Positions 17,916 through 27,024 of a DNA stretch of 64,000 nt are shown here, piece after piece. This DNA comes from CAZCBX01 sp964497185. Its GTDB lineage: Bacteria; Bdellovibrionota_G; JALEGL01; JAGRMV01. The stretch covers positions 1 through 64,000 of the forward strand of contig CAZCBX010000007.1 of NCBI GenBank assembly GCA_964497185.1. The letters run 5' to 3'. Position 1 is the first letter of the stretch. Each line of letters opens with the position of its first letter. The notes under the pieces were generated by a model that ran no database searches, was not told the DNA's origin, and saw only the letters and a program-made list of their open reading frames with translations. A program made the translations under genes and the position numbers.

Positions 17916-18909
17916 ATTGTCTCCATACCTCATTATGCAAATTTTGCCGGAACGCGCGCATGCGCCCTGCTTCTGTGTTGCAAAAAGTTCGATTGGTCAA
18001 CGTGATGACCATCACTTCAATTTCAGGATCGTACCATATGGACGTGCCTGTGTAACCCAAATGCCCCCGCGCATGCTGTCCAACCAAAGACCCTGCGGAG
18101 GAATCACCCGTGGGCACATCCCATCCCAGTGCATGGACAGAACCATCTTTGGCTGTATGCGCTTCAAATATTTTTTTATGAACTTCATGCGACAAAGAGT
18201 GTCTGTACGCCTTCCACCACTGGCACGCTGCTTCAAGAGTGCCCATCAATCCCGCGTGTCCCGTGGCTCTGTTCAAGTAAAAAGCATTGTCATCATATAC
18301 AGTCCCACAAATATTTTTGCGTAGCGCTGAATTGCCGGTGGGCACGAAAGGACTGTTTGAAGGAATGTCCGATGCATAGGCCAAAGCCACCGCGTATTGA
18401 TTGCAAGCATCACTTAGCTGCATTTTTAAGGATTGCTTGCAAAACTTTTCCAACGCCAATCCCAACAGCAAAAAATTGATATCACTGTACACGGTGACTT
18501 GATTGGGCGCATGCAAAGGAGAAATTTGTCCAATGGCTGACAGCAAGCCATCATATGGAACTTTAGAAAAATCAGCCCAAGCAGGAAATCCAGATTGGTG
18601 GCTAAGCAGCTGGCGCCAGGTGCACTGGGCCACGTTTGGAGGTGGATCGGCCAAAACCTCGGACATGGGCTGATCCAAATTTAAATTTTTACGGTCCATA
18701 CAAAGACCCACAAGCCAAGTGGTGACCATGACTTTGGTGAGCGAGGCAAGGTCAAATATACTGCGAGCGTCAATGGGGTGTGCCGCTGTTAGTCCATAAC
18801 CGGCGTAAAGCATCGTTATGGGCTGATCACGCTCGATCACAGCAACTGCAATACCCGATGCCATGGATTGTTCGGTGGCTTGATGAATAAGGTTTTGAAT
18901 TTCTTTCAT
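17902..18909 (-). CDS. Serine hydrolase, beta-lactamase/penicillin-binding family
   Basis: 335 residues of the PF00144-type family (class C beta-lactamases, DD-peptidases, esterases). The nucleophile motif is S56LTK59, the second motif is Y141SD and the GHLGYTGTS region takes the place of KTG. No signal peptide is seen, so it probably acts in the cytoplasm. Overlap with mpl suggests a role on muropeptides or another cell-wall derivative; that substrate is inferred from context only. Confidence 0.8.
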   Translation of the reverse strand: MKEIQNLIHQATEQSMASGIAVAVIERDQPITMLYAGYGLTAAHPIDARSIFDLASLTKVMVTTWLVGLCMDRKNLNLDQPMSEVLADPPPNVAQCTWRQLLSHQSGFPAWADFSKVPYDGLLSAIGQISPLHAPNQVTVYSDINFLLLGLALEKFCKQSLKMQLSDACNQYAVALAYASDIPSNSPFVPTGNSALRKNICGTVYDDNAFYLNRATGHAGLMGTLEAACQWWKAYRHSLSHEVHKKIFEAHTAKDGSVHALGWDVPTGDSSAGSLVGQHARGHLGYTGTSIWYDPEIEVMVITLTNRTFCNTEAGRMRAFRQNLHNEVWRQYGKS

Positions 18910-18940
18910 GATGGCCTGCTTATGATAAACCTATCAACAG
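18910..18940. promoter_or_regulatory. Divergent promoter, serine hydrolase / plsB
   Basis: The 31-bp gap contains TATGAT on the + strand (18921-18926) and TATCAT on the complement at nearly the same place. One AT-rich box may therefore open for both directions. No clear -35 boxes. Confidence 0.3.
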
Positions 18941-20443
18941 ATGGATAAAAACAAAGCAATTTTTTTACCCAAACACGATCCTGAACAAGTCATTGACAAA
19001 ATCATGTCTGACTCATCCATGTGCGATGCAATGGCGCATGTGTCTGAAAAATCAAATGGCTCTTTGGCATCCGTGCAGAATCAAGTCAAAGACATCCTCA
19101 AAGAGATGATCTCCACCCACCATCCCAAATGGGTGCATGCGTCCCGATGGATCGTGTGGGGCATTCAAAAGCTCATGTTTGGAAAGATTGAAGTCCAGGG
19201 GAATCTAGAAACCCTTCGTCAAAACAACCGTCCAATCCTCTATATTCCAGCGCATCGAAGTCACATGGATTATCTTTTTTTATCGTATGTTCTTTTTCAA
19301 AATCGACTTCCTCCCCCCATCATCGCAGCCGGAATCAATCTATCGTTTTTTCCTATGGGCCCTATTTTTCGACGCTTGGGTGCTTTTTTTATTCGGCGGC
19401 GCATTTCGGGCAATGCCATTTATAAAATTTGTTTAGAACACTACATGCAATGGTTGGTGGCGCATCAACAACACATCGAATGTTATCCCGAAGGTGGCCG
19501 GAGCAGGGACGGCATGATACGCAATCCTCAAACAGGTCTCTTCCAGTTATTGTATCAAGCCATGTGTCATGCCAACCAACCTTTCGACATCGTGCCCGTG
19601 GCCATTGGTTATGACTTTGTGCCCGACATGCCAGAATTTGCCAAAGAAGAGCTGGGCGAAAGTAAAAAACAAGATTCCATTTGGAAACTCTTACGAGGCG
19701 CATCACGTGTACAAAACCATGGAGCCATTCATTTTAAATTTTTGCCCGCCATTCCAAGCACCGCCGTGGCAAGCGATCTACCAGTAAAAGAGAAAAGCCA
19801 GGAGCTATTAAATAAAACCTTTAATGATATACAAGACAATACACCCATCACCGCCATTGAAGTGGTGGCATGTGCGCTATTGTGCATCGAAGATGAAGCA
19901 CCTGAAGAAGAAATATTCGAACAAGCCATGGCCATACGAAAACAATTGCTTGAGTTTGAAGATCAGTTTGCTCCATGTCTGAAAAACCTTGAAGCCCGAT
20001 TTCCTAAATTGGTGGAATGGTTGCTGGCAAAACGATGGTTGGAGCGAAAAGCTCCTTACCGCTATCGCATTGTCGCCTCTGCACGAATTGCCATGAACTA
20101 CCAACGACACAGCATTCTTCACTATTTTTTACCGGGGTTCTTGCGCACAACACCCCATCCAGAAACAATGAGAAAATTTTGGGCCGATTACTTTCCTTTT
20201 ATAGGTAGCAAATGGCTTTTCCCACCGTTAAACTCCAAGCCTCATTCCATTTGGCCTCGATTGCCCCAAATGATGGATCACATCATGGAGCCTTATAAGA
20301 GCACGCTGGAGGAATTGGCACAACATGATGGCTGTCCGCGCGCAAGGCCTGAAAATTGGACGCCTGCAAAAATCCAACAAGCAAAAAACTGGTTAAAAAA
20401 AACCGAGACAGATACGGTACAAAAAATTCTCAATATAGGGTAA
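18941..20443 (+). CDS. plsB: Glycerol-3-phosphate acyltransferase, PlsB-like, short form
   Basis: PlsB makes lysophosphatidic acid from glycerol-3-phosphate at the inner membrane. HRSHMDYLFLSYVL contains the HX4D catalytic motif, AAGINLSFFPMGPIFRRLGA and YPEGGRSRDG are the substrate motifs, and all are close to enterobacterial PlsB. The protein is 500 residues against about 800 for E. coli PlsB, lacking most of the N-terminal region. It is followed 15 bp on by a PilZ gene in the same direction. Confidence 0.88.
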   Translation: MDKNKAIFLPKHDPEQVIDKIMSDSSMCDAMAHVSEKSNGSLASVQNQVKDILKEMISTHHPKWVHASRWIVWGIQKLMFGKIEVQGNLETLRQNNRPILYIPAHRSHMDYLFLSYVLFQNRLPPPIIAAGINLSFFPMGPIFRRLGAFFIRRRISGNAIYKICLEHYMQWLVAHQQHIECYPEGGRSRDGMIRNPQTGLFQLLYQAMCHANQPFDIVPVAIGYDFVPDMPEFAKEELGESKKQDSIWKLLRGASRVQNHGAIHFKFLPAIPSTAVASDLPVKEKSQELLNKTFNDIQDNTPITAIEVVACALLCIEDEAPEEEIFEQAMAIRKQLLEFEDQFAPCLKNLEARFPKLVEWLLAKRWLERKAPYRYRIVASARIAMNYQRHSILHYFLPGFLRTTPHPETMRKFWADYFPFIGSKWLFPPLNSKPHSIWPRLPQMMDHIMEPYKSTLEELAQHDGCPRARPENWTPAKIQQAKNWLKKTETDTVQKILNIG

Positions 20444-20458
20444 GACATTTCAAAGCTC

Positions 20459-21139
20459 ATGACCAAAGAACTCCGAAAATATCGACGCTTTCACACCGAC
20501 ATTGACATCACCATGCAAGACCGGTCTCAGGCCAAAGGCAAAATGGTGGATGTATCCCGGGAGGGTTGTTTAATCATATTGCCCAAAGGACTCAAGCCCA
20601 TCAACTCTTTTATTACGCTAAAAGCATACTTGGGCAAAAAAGATTTGGAAGGCGTCAAAATTGTGGGAAAGGTGGTTCATCACACCAAATACCAAAATCA
20701 AGATGCTATGGGCATTGAGCTGCTCGAACTTGCGGTAGAAGATCTACACCGATGGCTTAACTTTTTAGGAAGTTCGCAGCAAGAACAAGATGCCATGCCT
20801 TTAAAGGTTCTAAAAACACAAGATGAATCCGTTAAAGTGACACCCTACCCCTCCTTCACGCTGCGTTTTAAAAACCTAGAAAAACTTCGTGCTTTTTTCC
20901 CTGACGACATCCGCGATCCCATTTTTGTGAACACACCCATTGAAAAAAAAATTGGTGAAACCCTGGAACTCACCATCGTGCATCCTGAACAAGAAAAAAT
21001 CTTACAAATTTTAGTGACGGTTTCGAAAAGAGGTCAACACCCCGTGCGCACCCATAAAACCGGTCTTTTTTGTTTATTGGATGACCCATCGGACAAAACC
21101 AAAGAAGAGATTGATGCTTTTCTAAATGCCACCCCTTAA
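20459..21139 (+). CDS. PilZ domain protein, probably two tandem PilZ-like domains
   Basis: 226 residues. The N-terminal half has the c-di-GMP motifs RKYRR (RxxxR) and DVSREG (DxSxxG). The second half (about 130-220) has a beta-rich layout like the divergent PilZ-like domains of myxobacterial paralogues, without a clear RxxxR. Cytoplasmic. Probably co-transcribed with plsB; the target of the c-di-GMP signal is unknown. Confidence 0.75.
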   Translation: MTKELRKYRRFHTDIDITMQDRSQAKGKMVDVSREGCLIILPKGLKPINSFITLKAYLGKKDLEGVKIVGKVVHHTKYQNQDAMGIELLELAVEDLHRWLNFLGSSQQEQDAMPLKVLKTQDESVKVTPYPSFTLRFKNLEKLRAFFPDDIRDPIFVNTPIEKKIGETLELTIVHPEQEKILQILVTVSKRGQHPVRTHKTGLFCLLDDPSDKTKEEIDAFLNATP

Positions 21140-21199
21140 GACACCCCTGATGGGCTACCAAAAAGAATTCCTTTACTTTCAATATCAACGACATATGAA

Positions 21200-22153
21200 A
21201 TGCATATGAATAAAGCAAACGACATCGAAATAACCCTGGTGGCCCATGATTTGGGTGCCAAACAAAGCGGCGCCTCCAAAGGGCCCGACACCGTATGGAA
21301 AAATTTCACTCAAGCACACCCCCAGTGGGAGCAAGTGCCGATTGGCCGTATTCAACAAGCCTACGCCTACGAGGACCAGCCCAACCCTTCGCCCACCCCG
21401 CACGCCAAAAACATCACCGCCTTTGTTCCCGTGGTTCAAAACATTGCCGCTCAAGTCAGCCAAGTTTTGCAAAGAAACCGACGCTCGTTTGTCTTAGCTG
21501 GAGACCATAGCACCGCCGTTGGCAGCATCGCCGGTTTAAAAAAAGCCCACCCGGACAAACGCTTGGGGGTGGTCTGGCTTGATGCCCATGCCGACATCCA
21601 TTCTCCTTACACCACACCCTCTGGTGACCTTCACGGCATGCCGCTTTCAGCCGCCACAGGACAACCCAATCTCGGTCAGATGCGCAACGACATTACACAA
21701 ACCGAAGCCCTTCACTGGGAAACCGTGGAGCAATTGGCTTCCATCATGCCCATGGTCCACCCCAAAGACATTGCTTTTGTGGGCATTCGCGATTTGGAAA
21801 TCGAAGAAAAAAAATTGCTTGAACGTCAGCGCAGTTTAAATTTGTATGCCCAAGATATTGACGACATGTCTTCCGACATCATCATTCGCAAGATCGATCA
21901 CCATCTTCAACACTGTGATTTTTTATACATTAGTTTTGACGTGGACTGCCTGGACGCAAAAGCCGTGCCCGGCACAGGCACGCCCGTGGGTCAAGGCCCA
22001 GATACAGAAAAAATCACGCGTGTTTTGCAGTATTACTGGCAACATCCCAAAACGTTGGTGATGGAGATGGCTGAAGTCAATCCGGAATTGGATCAGGATG
22101 GTAAGACGGTTGCTTTGGCGCAGAAAATTCTTGAAAAGCTTTTTTTGCGGTAA
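21200..22153 (+). CDS. rocF: Arginase
   Basis: A manganese ureohydrolase, most like arginase (L-arginine to ornithine and urea). The metal ligands are visible in GDHS (about 101), DAHAD (about 127) and DVD (about 246). The order SGASKGPD, LDAHADIHSP and DVDCLDAKAVPGTGTPVGQG favours arginase over agmatinase. 317 residues is normal length. ATG at 21200 or 21206 are both possible. A composite repeat follows the stop. Confidence 0.85.
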   Translation: MHMNKANDIEITLVAHDLGAKQSGASKGPDTVWKNFTQAHPQWEQVPIGRIQQAYAYEDQPNPSPTPHAKNITAFVPVVQNIAAQVSQVLQRNRRSFVLAGDHSTAVGSIAGLKKAHPDKRLGVVWLDAHADIHSPYTTPSGDLHGMPLSAATGQPNLGQMRNDITQTEALHWETVEQLASIMPMVHPKDIAFVGIRDLEIEEKKLLERQRSLNLYAQDIDDMSSDIIIRKIDHHLQHCDFLYISFDVDCLDAKAVPGTGTPVGQGPDTEKITRVLQYYWQHPKTLVMEMAEVNPELDQDGKTVALAQKILEKLFLR

Positions 22154-22231
22154 ATGTATGGCGTAAATTTTTATGATTCGTGGGCCCCTTGGTGGCTTCT
22201 ATTCGGCTGGGGGTATGGGGAAGTAATAAAG

Positions 22232-22252
22232 ACAAACGCCGGTGGCGTTTGT
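22232..22252. repeat. Central hairpin ACAAACGCC/GGCGTTTGT, copy 1
   Basis: Perfect 9-bp stem with a 3-base loop (GGT). Confidence 0.75.
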
Positions 22253-22300
22253 TTATATATAATCCATTCTATCTCAAAATAGTTGCTGGTAACTGCGGCA

Positions 22301-22367
22301 GCTTTTTGGCCTTATGTGAGCGTCTCCGCAGCGTAAGCGAGGACTAGCGAACATAAGGCCAAAAAGC
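22301..22367 (+). repeat. Core hairpin A1
   Basis: Perfect 17-bp arms (GCTTTTTGGCCTTATGT and its complement at 22351-22367) enclose a 33-base core starting GAGCGTCTCCGCAGCG and ending GAGGACTAGCGA. The core is conserved in four further copies while the arms differ. Confidence 0.85.
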
Positions 22368-22425
22368 AGAAAACAACGCGCATGTCAAAACCAAAAACCA
22401 AAAGCCACTTTTACGTTCAATAACT

Positions 22426-23247
22426 TTAGCCAAACTTGCTTTTCCATTTGTGTTTCTTTGCCAAAAAAAGTTTGGTCCATGATGACACCCGAACGCGTTG
22501 TTCAAAAACACGGAGGGGTCGACGCTGGATTTTTTGAAAAAGCGCATGGTACACATCGGCCATGATTCTTGTCGGCCATATTTGTTTGGCTGGCAAGTGC
22601 TTGCTTAATTGCAGCGACTCCTCATACAGTGCATGAACCCTGGGCAAACAAGCGGTTAACATTTCTTGCATGGCCGGCCCTGGCTTGTTTAAAAAATCAT
22701 CGAACATCAGACCATGGGCTTGCCAATGCTGCTGAGGCAAATACACTCTGCCCCGTTGTGCATCCTCACGCAGATCGCGCAAAATATTGGTTAACTGCAG
22801 CGCCCTTCCCGTGGCCAGCGCATAATCCACGTGCTCTCTGGAGCAAAGCCCCATGATGTCCAAACACATAAGGCCCACACTGGACGCCACCGCATCACAA
22901 TAGGAAAAAAGTTCTTCCCACGTTTGATACCGATGCTGAGTTAAATCTTGGTGCATGCCTTGAAGCATCCAATGCAAATCAGCAATGTGGATGGGATAGT
23001 GATCCATCAACCATTGCAGCGGCTTGGCCAGCGGATGGTCCATGTTTGTCAAATCATCTAGCCCTTTGTACCACTGCTCCAGCTCCAGCTCCGCTTGCTC
23101 TTTGGATGTCGCCTCGTCCACCACATCATCCACGCAACGACAGAATGCATACACAATGCTTAGGGCTTCTCGGGTGTGCTCAGACAAGCCTGAAAATGCG
23201 ATCGAAAAATTGGAGCGACTTCGATGTAAAATTTCATCTGGCGACAT
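22426..23247 (-). CDS. Squalene/phytoene synthase family protein
   Basis: A trans-isoprenyl diphosphate synthase that condenses two prenyl diphosphates head to head. The two Asp-rich motifs are DDVVDE (about 38-43) and the ILRDLREDAQRGRVYLP motif near 165-180. The length of 273 is normal. It may be HpnC/HpnD-like (hopanoid) or CrtB-like (carotenoid). No other isoprenoid gene is nearby to decide between them. Confidence 0.8.
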   Translation of the reverse strand: MSPDEILHRSRSNFSIAFSGLSEHTREALSIVYAFCRCVDDVVDEATSKEQAELELEQWYKGLDDLTNMDHPLAKPLQWLMDHYPIHIADLHWMLQGMHQDLTQHRYQTWEELFSYCDAVASSVGLMCLDIMGLCSREHVDYALATGRALQLTNILRDLREDAQRGRVYLPQQHWQAHGLMFDDFLNKPGPAMQEMLTACLPRVHALYEESLQLSKHLPAKQIWPTRIMADVYHALFQKIQRRPLRVFEQRVRVSSWTKLFLAKKHKWKSKFG

Positions 23248-23397
23248 GGCTGTTAGCTATACCATAGCCTTTTAAAAACCCCATTGGATTTTTTCAGCAT
23301 TTAAAAAATAAAAATCTTTTAATTCCAGATACTTAGATCGCGCAAACGCATACCACAAACCCATCAAAGTAGCAAAAAAACCAAGTGTTTAGTTGCG

Positions 23398-24093
23398 TTG
23401 AGTCAAGCGATGTTTTCTGGTATACGAAAAGCAATGAAATGGATGAAACCCATTGCGCTTGTATGCGTGTGTATGGCGATGGCCAACTGCCAAAAGGTAG
23501 ATGACTTCGGTGAAGAAGGCATGATGGAAGCTTTTTCCGGTTACCTATTGGTCACGCCAGGAATGGACGAAGAGATCATGGCCAAAACAGTATCTCCCGC
23601 TCTTATTGCATTTCAATCCGATGGTAAAACCGCAGAGATGGCCGGACCAGACACCAAACCATTTTCACTGCGAGAAATGCTGATGGCCGATGCCAGTGAG
23701 CATGACAAAGAACTTTTGGCATACACGCTCAAAAAGAAAGGGTTGCATCCCGACGACCAACTCCAGTTTTCTGGATTTCGTGCCACCGTCAATCCCGACA
23801 ATCCACGACACGTTTTCTTCAATGACTTTGTCTCTGCCACCAAAGCCATACGACAAATGAACGTACAAGTAGCGGGTGAAGCCATCTTAGACCCCGATAA
23901 TAAGCTGTATGCGCGCGTAGACCTGATTGTTTTCATCACACTCAAAGACTTGAAAAATAACATGGAAGAGATATTAGAACTCTTTACATATGGCCAAGAT
24001 GAAGTCCCGCTTGAGGACATGGAAGATTTAGATACCAAAATTCCAATTGCTCACATACAATTTGTGGGCCCAGCTTTGACAGGATATTTCTAA
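23398..24093 (+). CDS. Lipoprotein of unknown function
   Basis: 231 residues from TTG at 23398; ATGs at 23410 and 23434 are alternatives and no clear ribosome binding site decides. A lipoprotein signal is seen: MKWMKPIALVCVCMAMANC with Cys as the modified residue, followed by Gln (no Asp at +2, so outer-membrane sorting is expected). No family recognised. The next lipoprotein starts 11 bp downstream, so the pair is an operon. Confidence 0.65.
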   Translation: MSQAMFSGIRKAMKWMKPIALVCVCMAMANCQKVDDFGEEGMMEAFSGYLLVTPGMDEEIMAKTVSPALIAFQSDGKTAEMAGPDTKPFSLREMLMADASEHDKELLAYTLKKKGLHPDDQLQFSGFRATVNPDNPRHVFFNDFVSATKAIRQMNVQVAGEAILDPDNKLYARVDLIVFITLKDLKNNMEEILELFTYGQDEVPLEDMEDLDTKIPIAHIQFVGPALTGYF

Positions 24094-24104
24094 GGGGGAA
24101 TGTT

Positions 24105-26900
24105 TTGAATCAATCACTTGAAAAAAAACAACTGACACATATGCCTAAAAAAATTTGCACTGCACTACTATGCACTATATTTGCAGCCGGCTGCGGGATG
24201 AATGAAGACCGGTCCGAAGCCACCAAAACTTTTTTAAGCTCACCCAGCGACATGGGTTTTATTCGATTTAATAAAAATTTAGACAGCAAAAAAAGCGCGT
24301 CTACAAAAGATTCAGAATCTCAAGCAAACAACAAAATGACCGGTGATCAAACACCATCTGCCATTGATACAGGCAACCAAGAAGCCTTGGGATACGATGT
24401 CATCGCTTCGAATGTCCAATTTAAAGGACTTCACTACGAAACCAAATTTTTATCCCCTGCAGGAAATGTCAGCTTTTTGGATGAAGACAATCAAGAAATT
24501 GAAATTGATTTTGATCGCCTGGAAGAATTGGCCGAGGACGACAGCGAAATCAGCATGTCGGAAGGCTCTGATTTGGCATCATACTTCTTTAGCAACGGCG
24601 TAGAAATTTCTTCTGATGCAGAGGAAACCATTGAAATTCGCACCGTGCCCAACAGTGTTCTTTCAAAATTCAACATCACCCAAAGCCAGTGGGACTCTGC
24701 CAAAGCTCAAGCCAAAGCACAATGTGATGGCGGGTTGACGCCCATATGGCTCAATACTGTGAGTAGTTTTAAAATTAACAATTTTCAATTTAACAAAATT
24801 AATGTTGACCCCATCTTCCTTGAAAACAAGGAAGTAAGCGGCGTAGCCACCTTTGCTGATTTAAAAGATATATATAGAGATAAAATTTTAGAATCTTTTA
24901 CACCTGACATTCGCAACATCCAAACCTCCTTTAACAACCTTTATTTTTTATGCGGCGGCACTTCCCCCAAAGTATGGAAATACACACTGGAAGAGCTAAT
25001 CCCCAACAATGTCAAAACCGATGGCGAATATTGGCAAATCAGCATGCAGCGTCCAGTTGATAGTCAATACCTTTCGCAAGTGCCCATTACTGGCGGACAA
25101 TCTCTGGCCAACATCACCATGGGGGAAGGCGAGTCCAACAGCATTTTTGAACTTCCCAAATACGACCATGTGGAAGAGGCAACCATATTGCCGATCCAAA
25201 AAATTGTTGGGTTAATTTCCGAAAAGCCATCAGAAACGCCCAAAGCTGACCCAATCCCTGCAGCACAAGAGCCCATCGAAAACAAAGAGAATACCGAAAC
25301 CACTCAAGACACAGAAGCTGCAGAGCAAGAAGTTGTTGAGCGCAGCGAGCCAGAAACAACCACCCCACCCTCCGCCAAGCCAACAACGCAACCGGATAAA
25401 AACAATCAACCCAAAATCGCTCAGCAGGGCCCCTTGCGTCAACAACCCGTGATTTTTACGCCCGCACCTGTGATTCCAAACACCAAACAATTGCCGGTGA
25501 CCTCTACGGATTCAGATAAAAGTACAACGAGTCCAAACCAAACTGACAAACCCAAAACTCAAAAGCTTTCTCCAGAACGTGCCACTGTCACCCCTGGAGA
25601 CCCTACGCAATATGAATTGATCAAAGAACAAGTTTCAGCCTGGACCAAAGCCAGACCCAACGAAAGTGACCAGATCTATTCGGGCATTCTTCGAAGACAG
25701 TTTGCAGATTACATTGTTCCAGATCCCAATGCTGGAAAAAATGACATTCAATACATGCTTGACCCTACCAAAGTGCCCAACCCGGTACCCGCAGGTTATC
25801 TCACTGAAAACAATGATATGTGGGATATGGACCGTTTTAGCAGCCCTGATACCAGTGCTACCGACGATCAGGTTCAAAATATTTGTTCAGAGTATGATTA
25901 TCAAATTGATCTAGATCTTAAAGCCATCATTCATGCGCCCTATGAATATTATCATCATAACAATGCCGAAGCAGGACAATATTACATTGATCTGCCCAAT
26001 AAGAAATTGACCTACAAAGACATGGTCAAATTGGAAGTGGGTGTGGGTGTAAAACCAAGCATGATCGACATGATGATTAAAAAAGAAAACAAAGAACCTG
26101 GCAATCTTGTGGATTCAATGGCTACGGATTTAACCGATGCCATCACCGAAGCCGTGTTTCGTGGCACAATGGAAGACACGCCCATGAAAACCGGTGTGGA
26201 TGGCAATGGTCAACCTTTAGACATAAAAATATGCTTTAATCCGCTTGAACAAAGTTTCGACGGCTTTTTATCGACTTATCAAACAGCCCACCAATGGGGT
26301 GACCAAGATTGGAAATTAGGCAGCATCAAAAAATATGAAGATTACCTGGTGCCCAAAGAGGACAAGTGGTTAAAGGCGCAACATTCTCATGCCATTGATT
26401 TTGATGGCGATGCATACCAAACGGTTTTGAGTAAAGTCACCAATCCAACCCGTATGCAGCTGCGACAAAACAATTCACCTTCTCAAATGCATGTTTTTTG
26501 CTCGGACAAAGTGCAAAAATGTTACCTTCCTCACAAACTATCGTTTCGTCGAACCATCGAAGTTGAAATGCTATCATTGAACATGGCCAAAACAGGCATT
26601 TATGGCAAAGTCATTAAAGGCATGCTGGAAAAACAAGATGAAGGCGTTCAAAGACGAAATGAAATGATTGTATATGGTGCCATAGAAATCGTAGGCTCAG
26701 CAACCGATCCTTCTCAATGGCGATGGGTATCTTTGCAAACGCTTGCAGAGCAAGGTGTGCTTGAAGGCCTAGATAAAGAATTACGCAGCGACGTAGAGAT
26801 TTACTTTCCCAGTGACGCGCTGGATTCATACTTGGCAGGGACCATTGTCGATGCCAGTGCTGAAGGCGATGAAAACTTAGTCAGCATGGTCGCTCCTTAA
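24105..26900 (+). CDS. Large lipoprotein of unknown function
   Basis: 931 residues. The start is TTG at 24105 because AGGGGGA at 24093-24099 is spaced 5 bases from it; the ATG at 24141 has no such site. The lipobox is FAAGC with Cys30. Residues about 375-500 are Pro, Thr, Glu and Gln rich and look like a flexible linker between an N-terminal domain and a C-terminal domain with several Tyr-rich stretches (YEYYHHNNAEAGQYYIDL). No family recognised. It probably works with the preceding lipoprotein at the outer membrane. Confidence 0.7.
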   Translation: MNQSLEKKQLTHMPKKICTALLCTIFAAGCGMNEDRSEATKTFLSSPSDMGFIRFNKNLDSKKSASTKDSESQANNKMTGDQTPSAIDTGNQEALGYDVIASNVQFKGLHYETKFLSPAGNVSFLDEDNQEIEIDFDRLEELAEDDSEISMSEGSDLASYFFSNGVEISSDAEETIEIRTVPNSVLSKFNITQSQWDSAKAQAKAQCDGGLTPIWLNTVSSFKINNFQFNKINVDPIFLENKEVSGVATFADLKDIYRDKILESFTPDIRNIQTSFNNLYFLCGGTSPKVWKYTLEELIPNNVKTDGEYWQISMQRPVDSQYLSQVPITGGQSLANITMGEGESNSIFELPKYDHVEEATILPIQKIVGLISEKPSETPKADPIPAAQEPIENKENTETTQDTEAAEQEVVERSEPETTTPPSAKPTTQPDKNNQPKIAQQGPLRQQPVIFTPAPVIPNTKQLPVTSTDSDKSTTSPNQTDKPKTQKLSPERATVTPGDPTQYELIKEQVSAWTKARPNESDQIYSGILRRQFADYIVPDPNAGKNDIQYMLDPTKVPNPVPAGYLTENNDMWDMDRFSSPDTSATDDQVQNICSEYDYQIDLDLKAIIHAPYEYYHHNNAEAGQYYIDLPNKKLTYKDMVKLEVGVGVKPSMIDMMIKKENKEPGNLVDSMATDLTDAITEAVFRGTMEDTPMKTGVDGNGQPLDIKICFNPLEQSFDGFLSTYQTAHQWGDQDWKLGSIKKYEDYLVPKEDKWLKAQHSHAIDFDGDAYQTVLSKVTNPTRMQLRQNNSPSQMHVFCSDKVQKCYLPHKLSFRRTIEVEMLSLNMAKTGIYGKVIKGMLEKQDEGVQRRNEMIVYGAIEIVGSATDPSQWRWVSLQTLAEQGVLEGLDKELRSDVEIYFPSDALDSYLAGTIVDASAEGDENLVSMVAP

Positions 26901-27024
26901 CTTGACCCTACCAACGTACAGGCAATACTTTTTTAAAAATCTTTAACTGCTTTCATACCCAACAGGCTTTTGGCCATTGATTGATCAAAGCTGTGGCGAC
27001 CAATCTTAGCCCAAGAAGTGATGG

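Larger units (their letters stand above)
22178..22375 (-). repeat. Composite palindromic element, copy 1 (reversed, one hairpin lost)
   Basis: Read on the minus strand, this has the same order as copies 2 and 3: a core hairpin (22301-22367), a conserved spacer, the CAAACGCC hairpin (22232-22252), TTATTACTTCC and an end motif GGGCCCACGA. The second core hairpin found in the other copies is missing while the end motif is kept. It fills the gap between rocF and the squalene/phytoene synthase gene. Confidence 0.7.
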
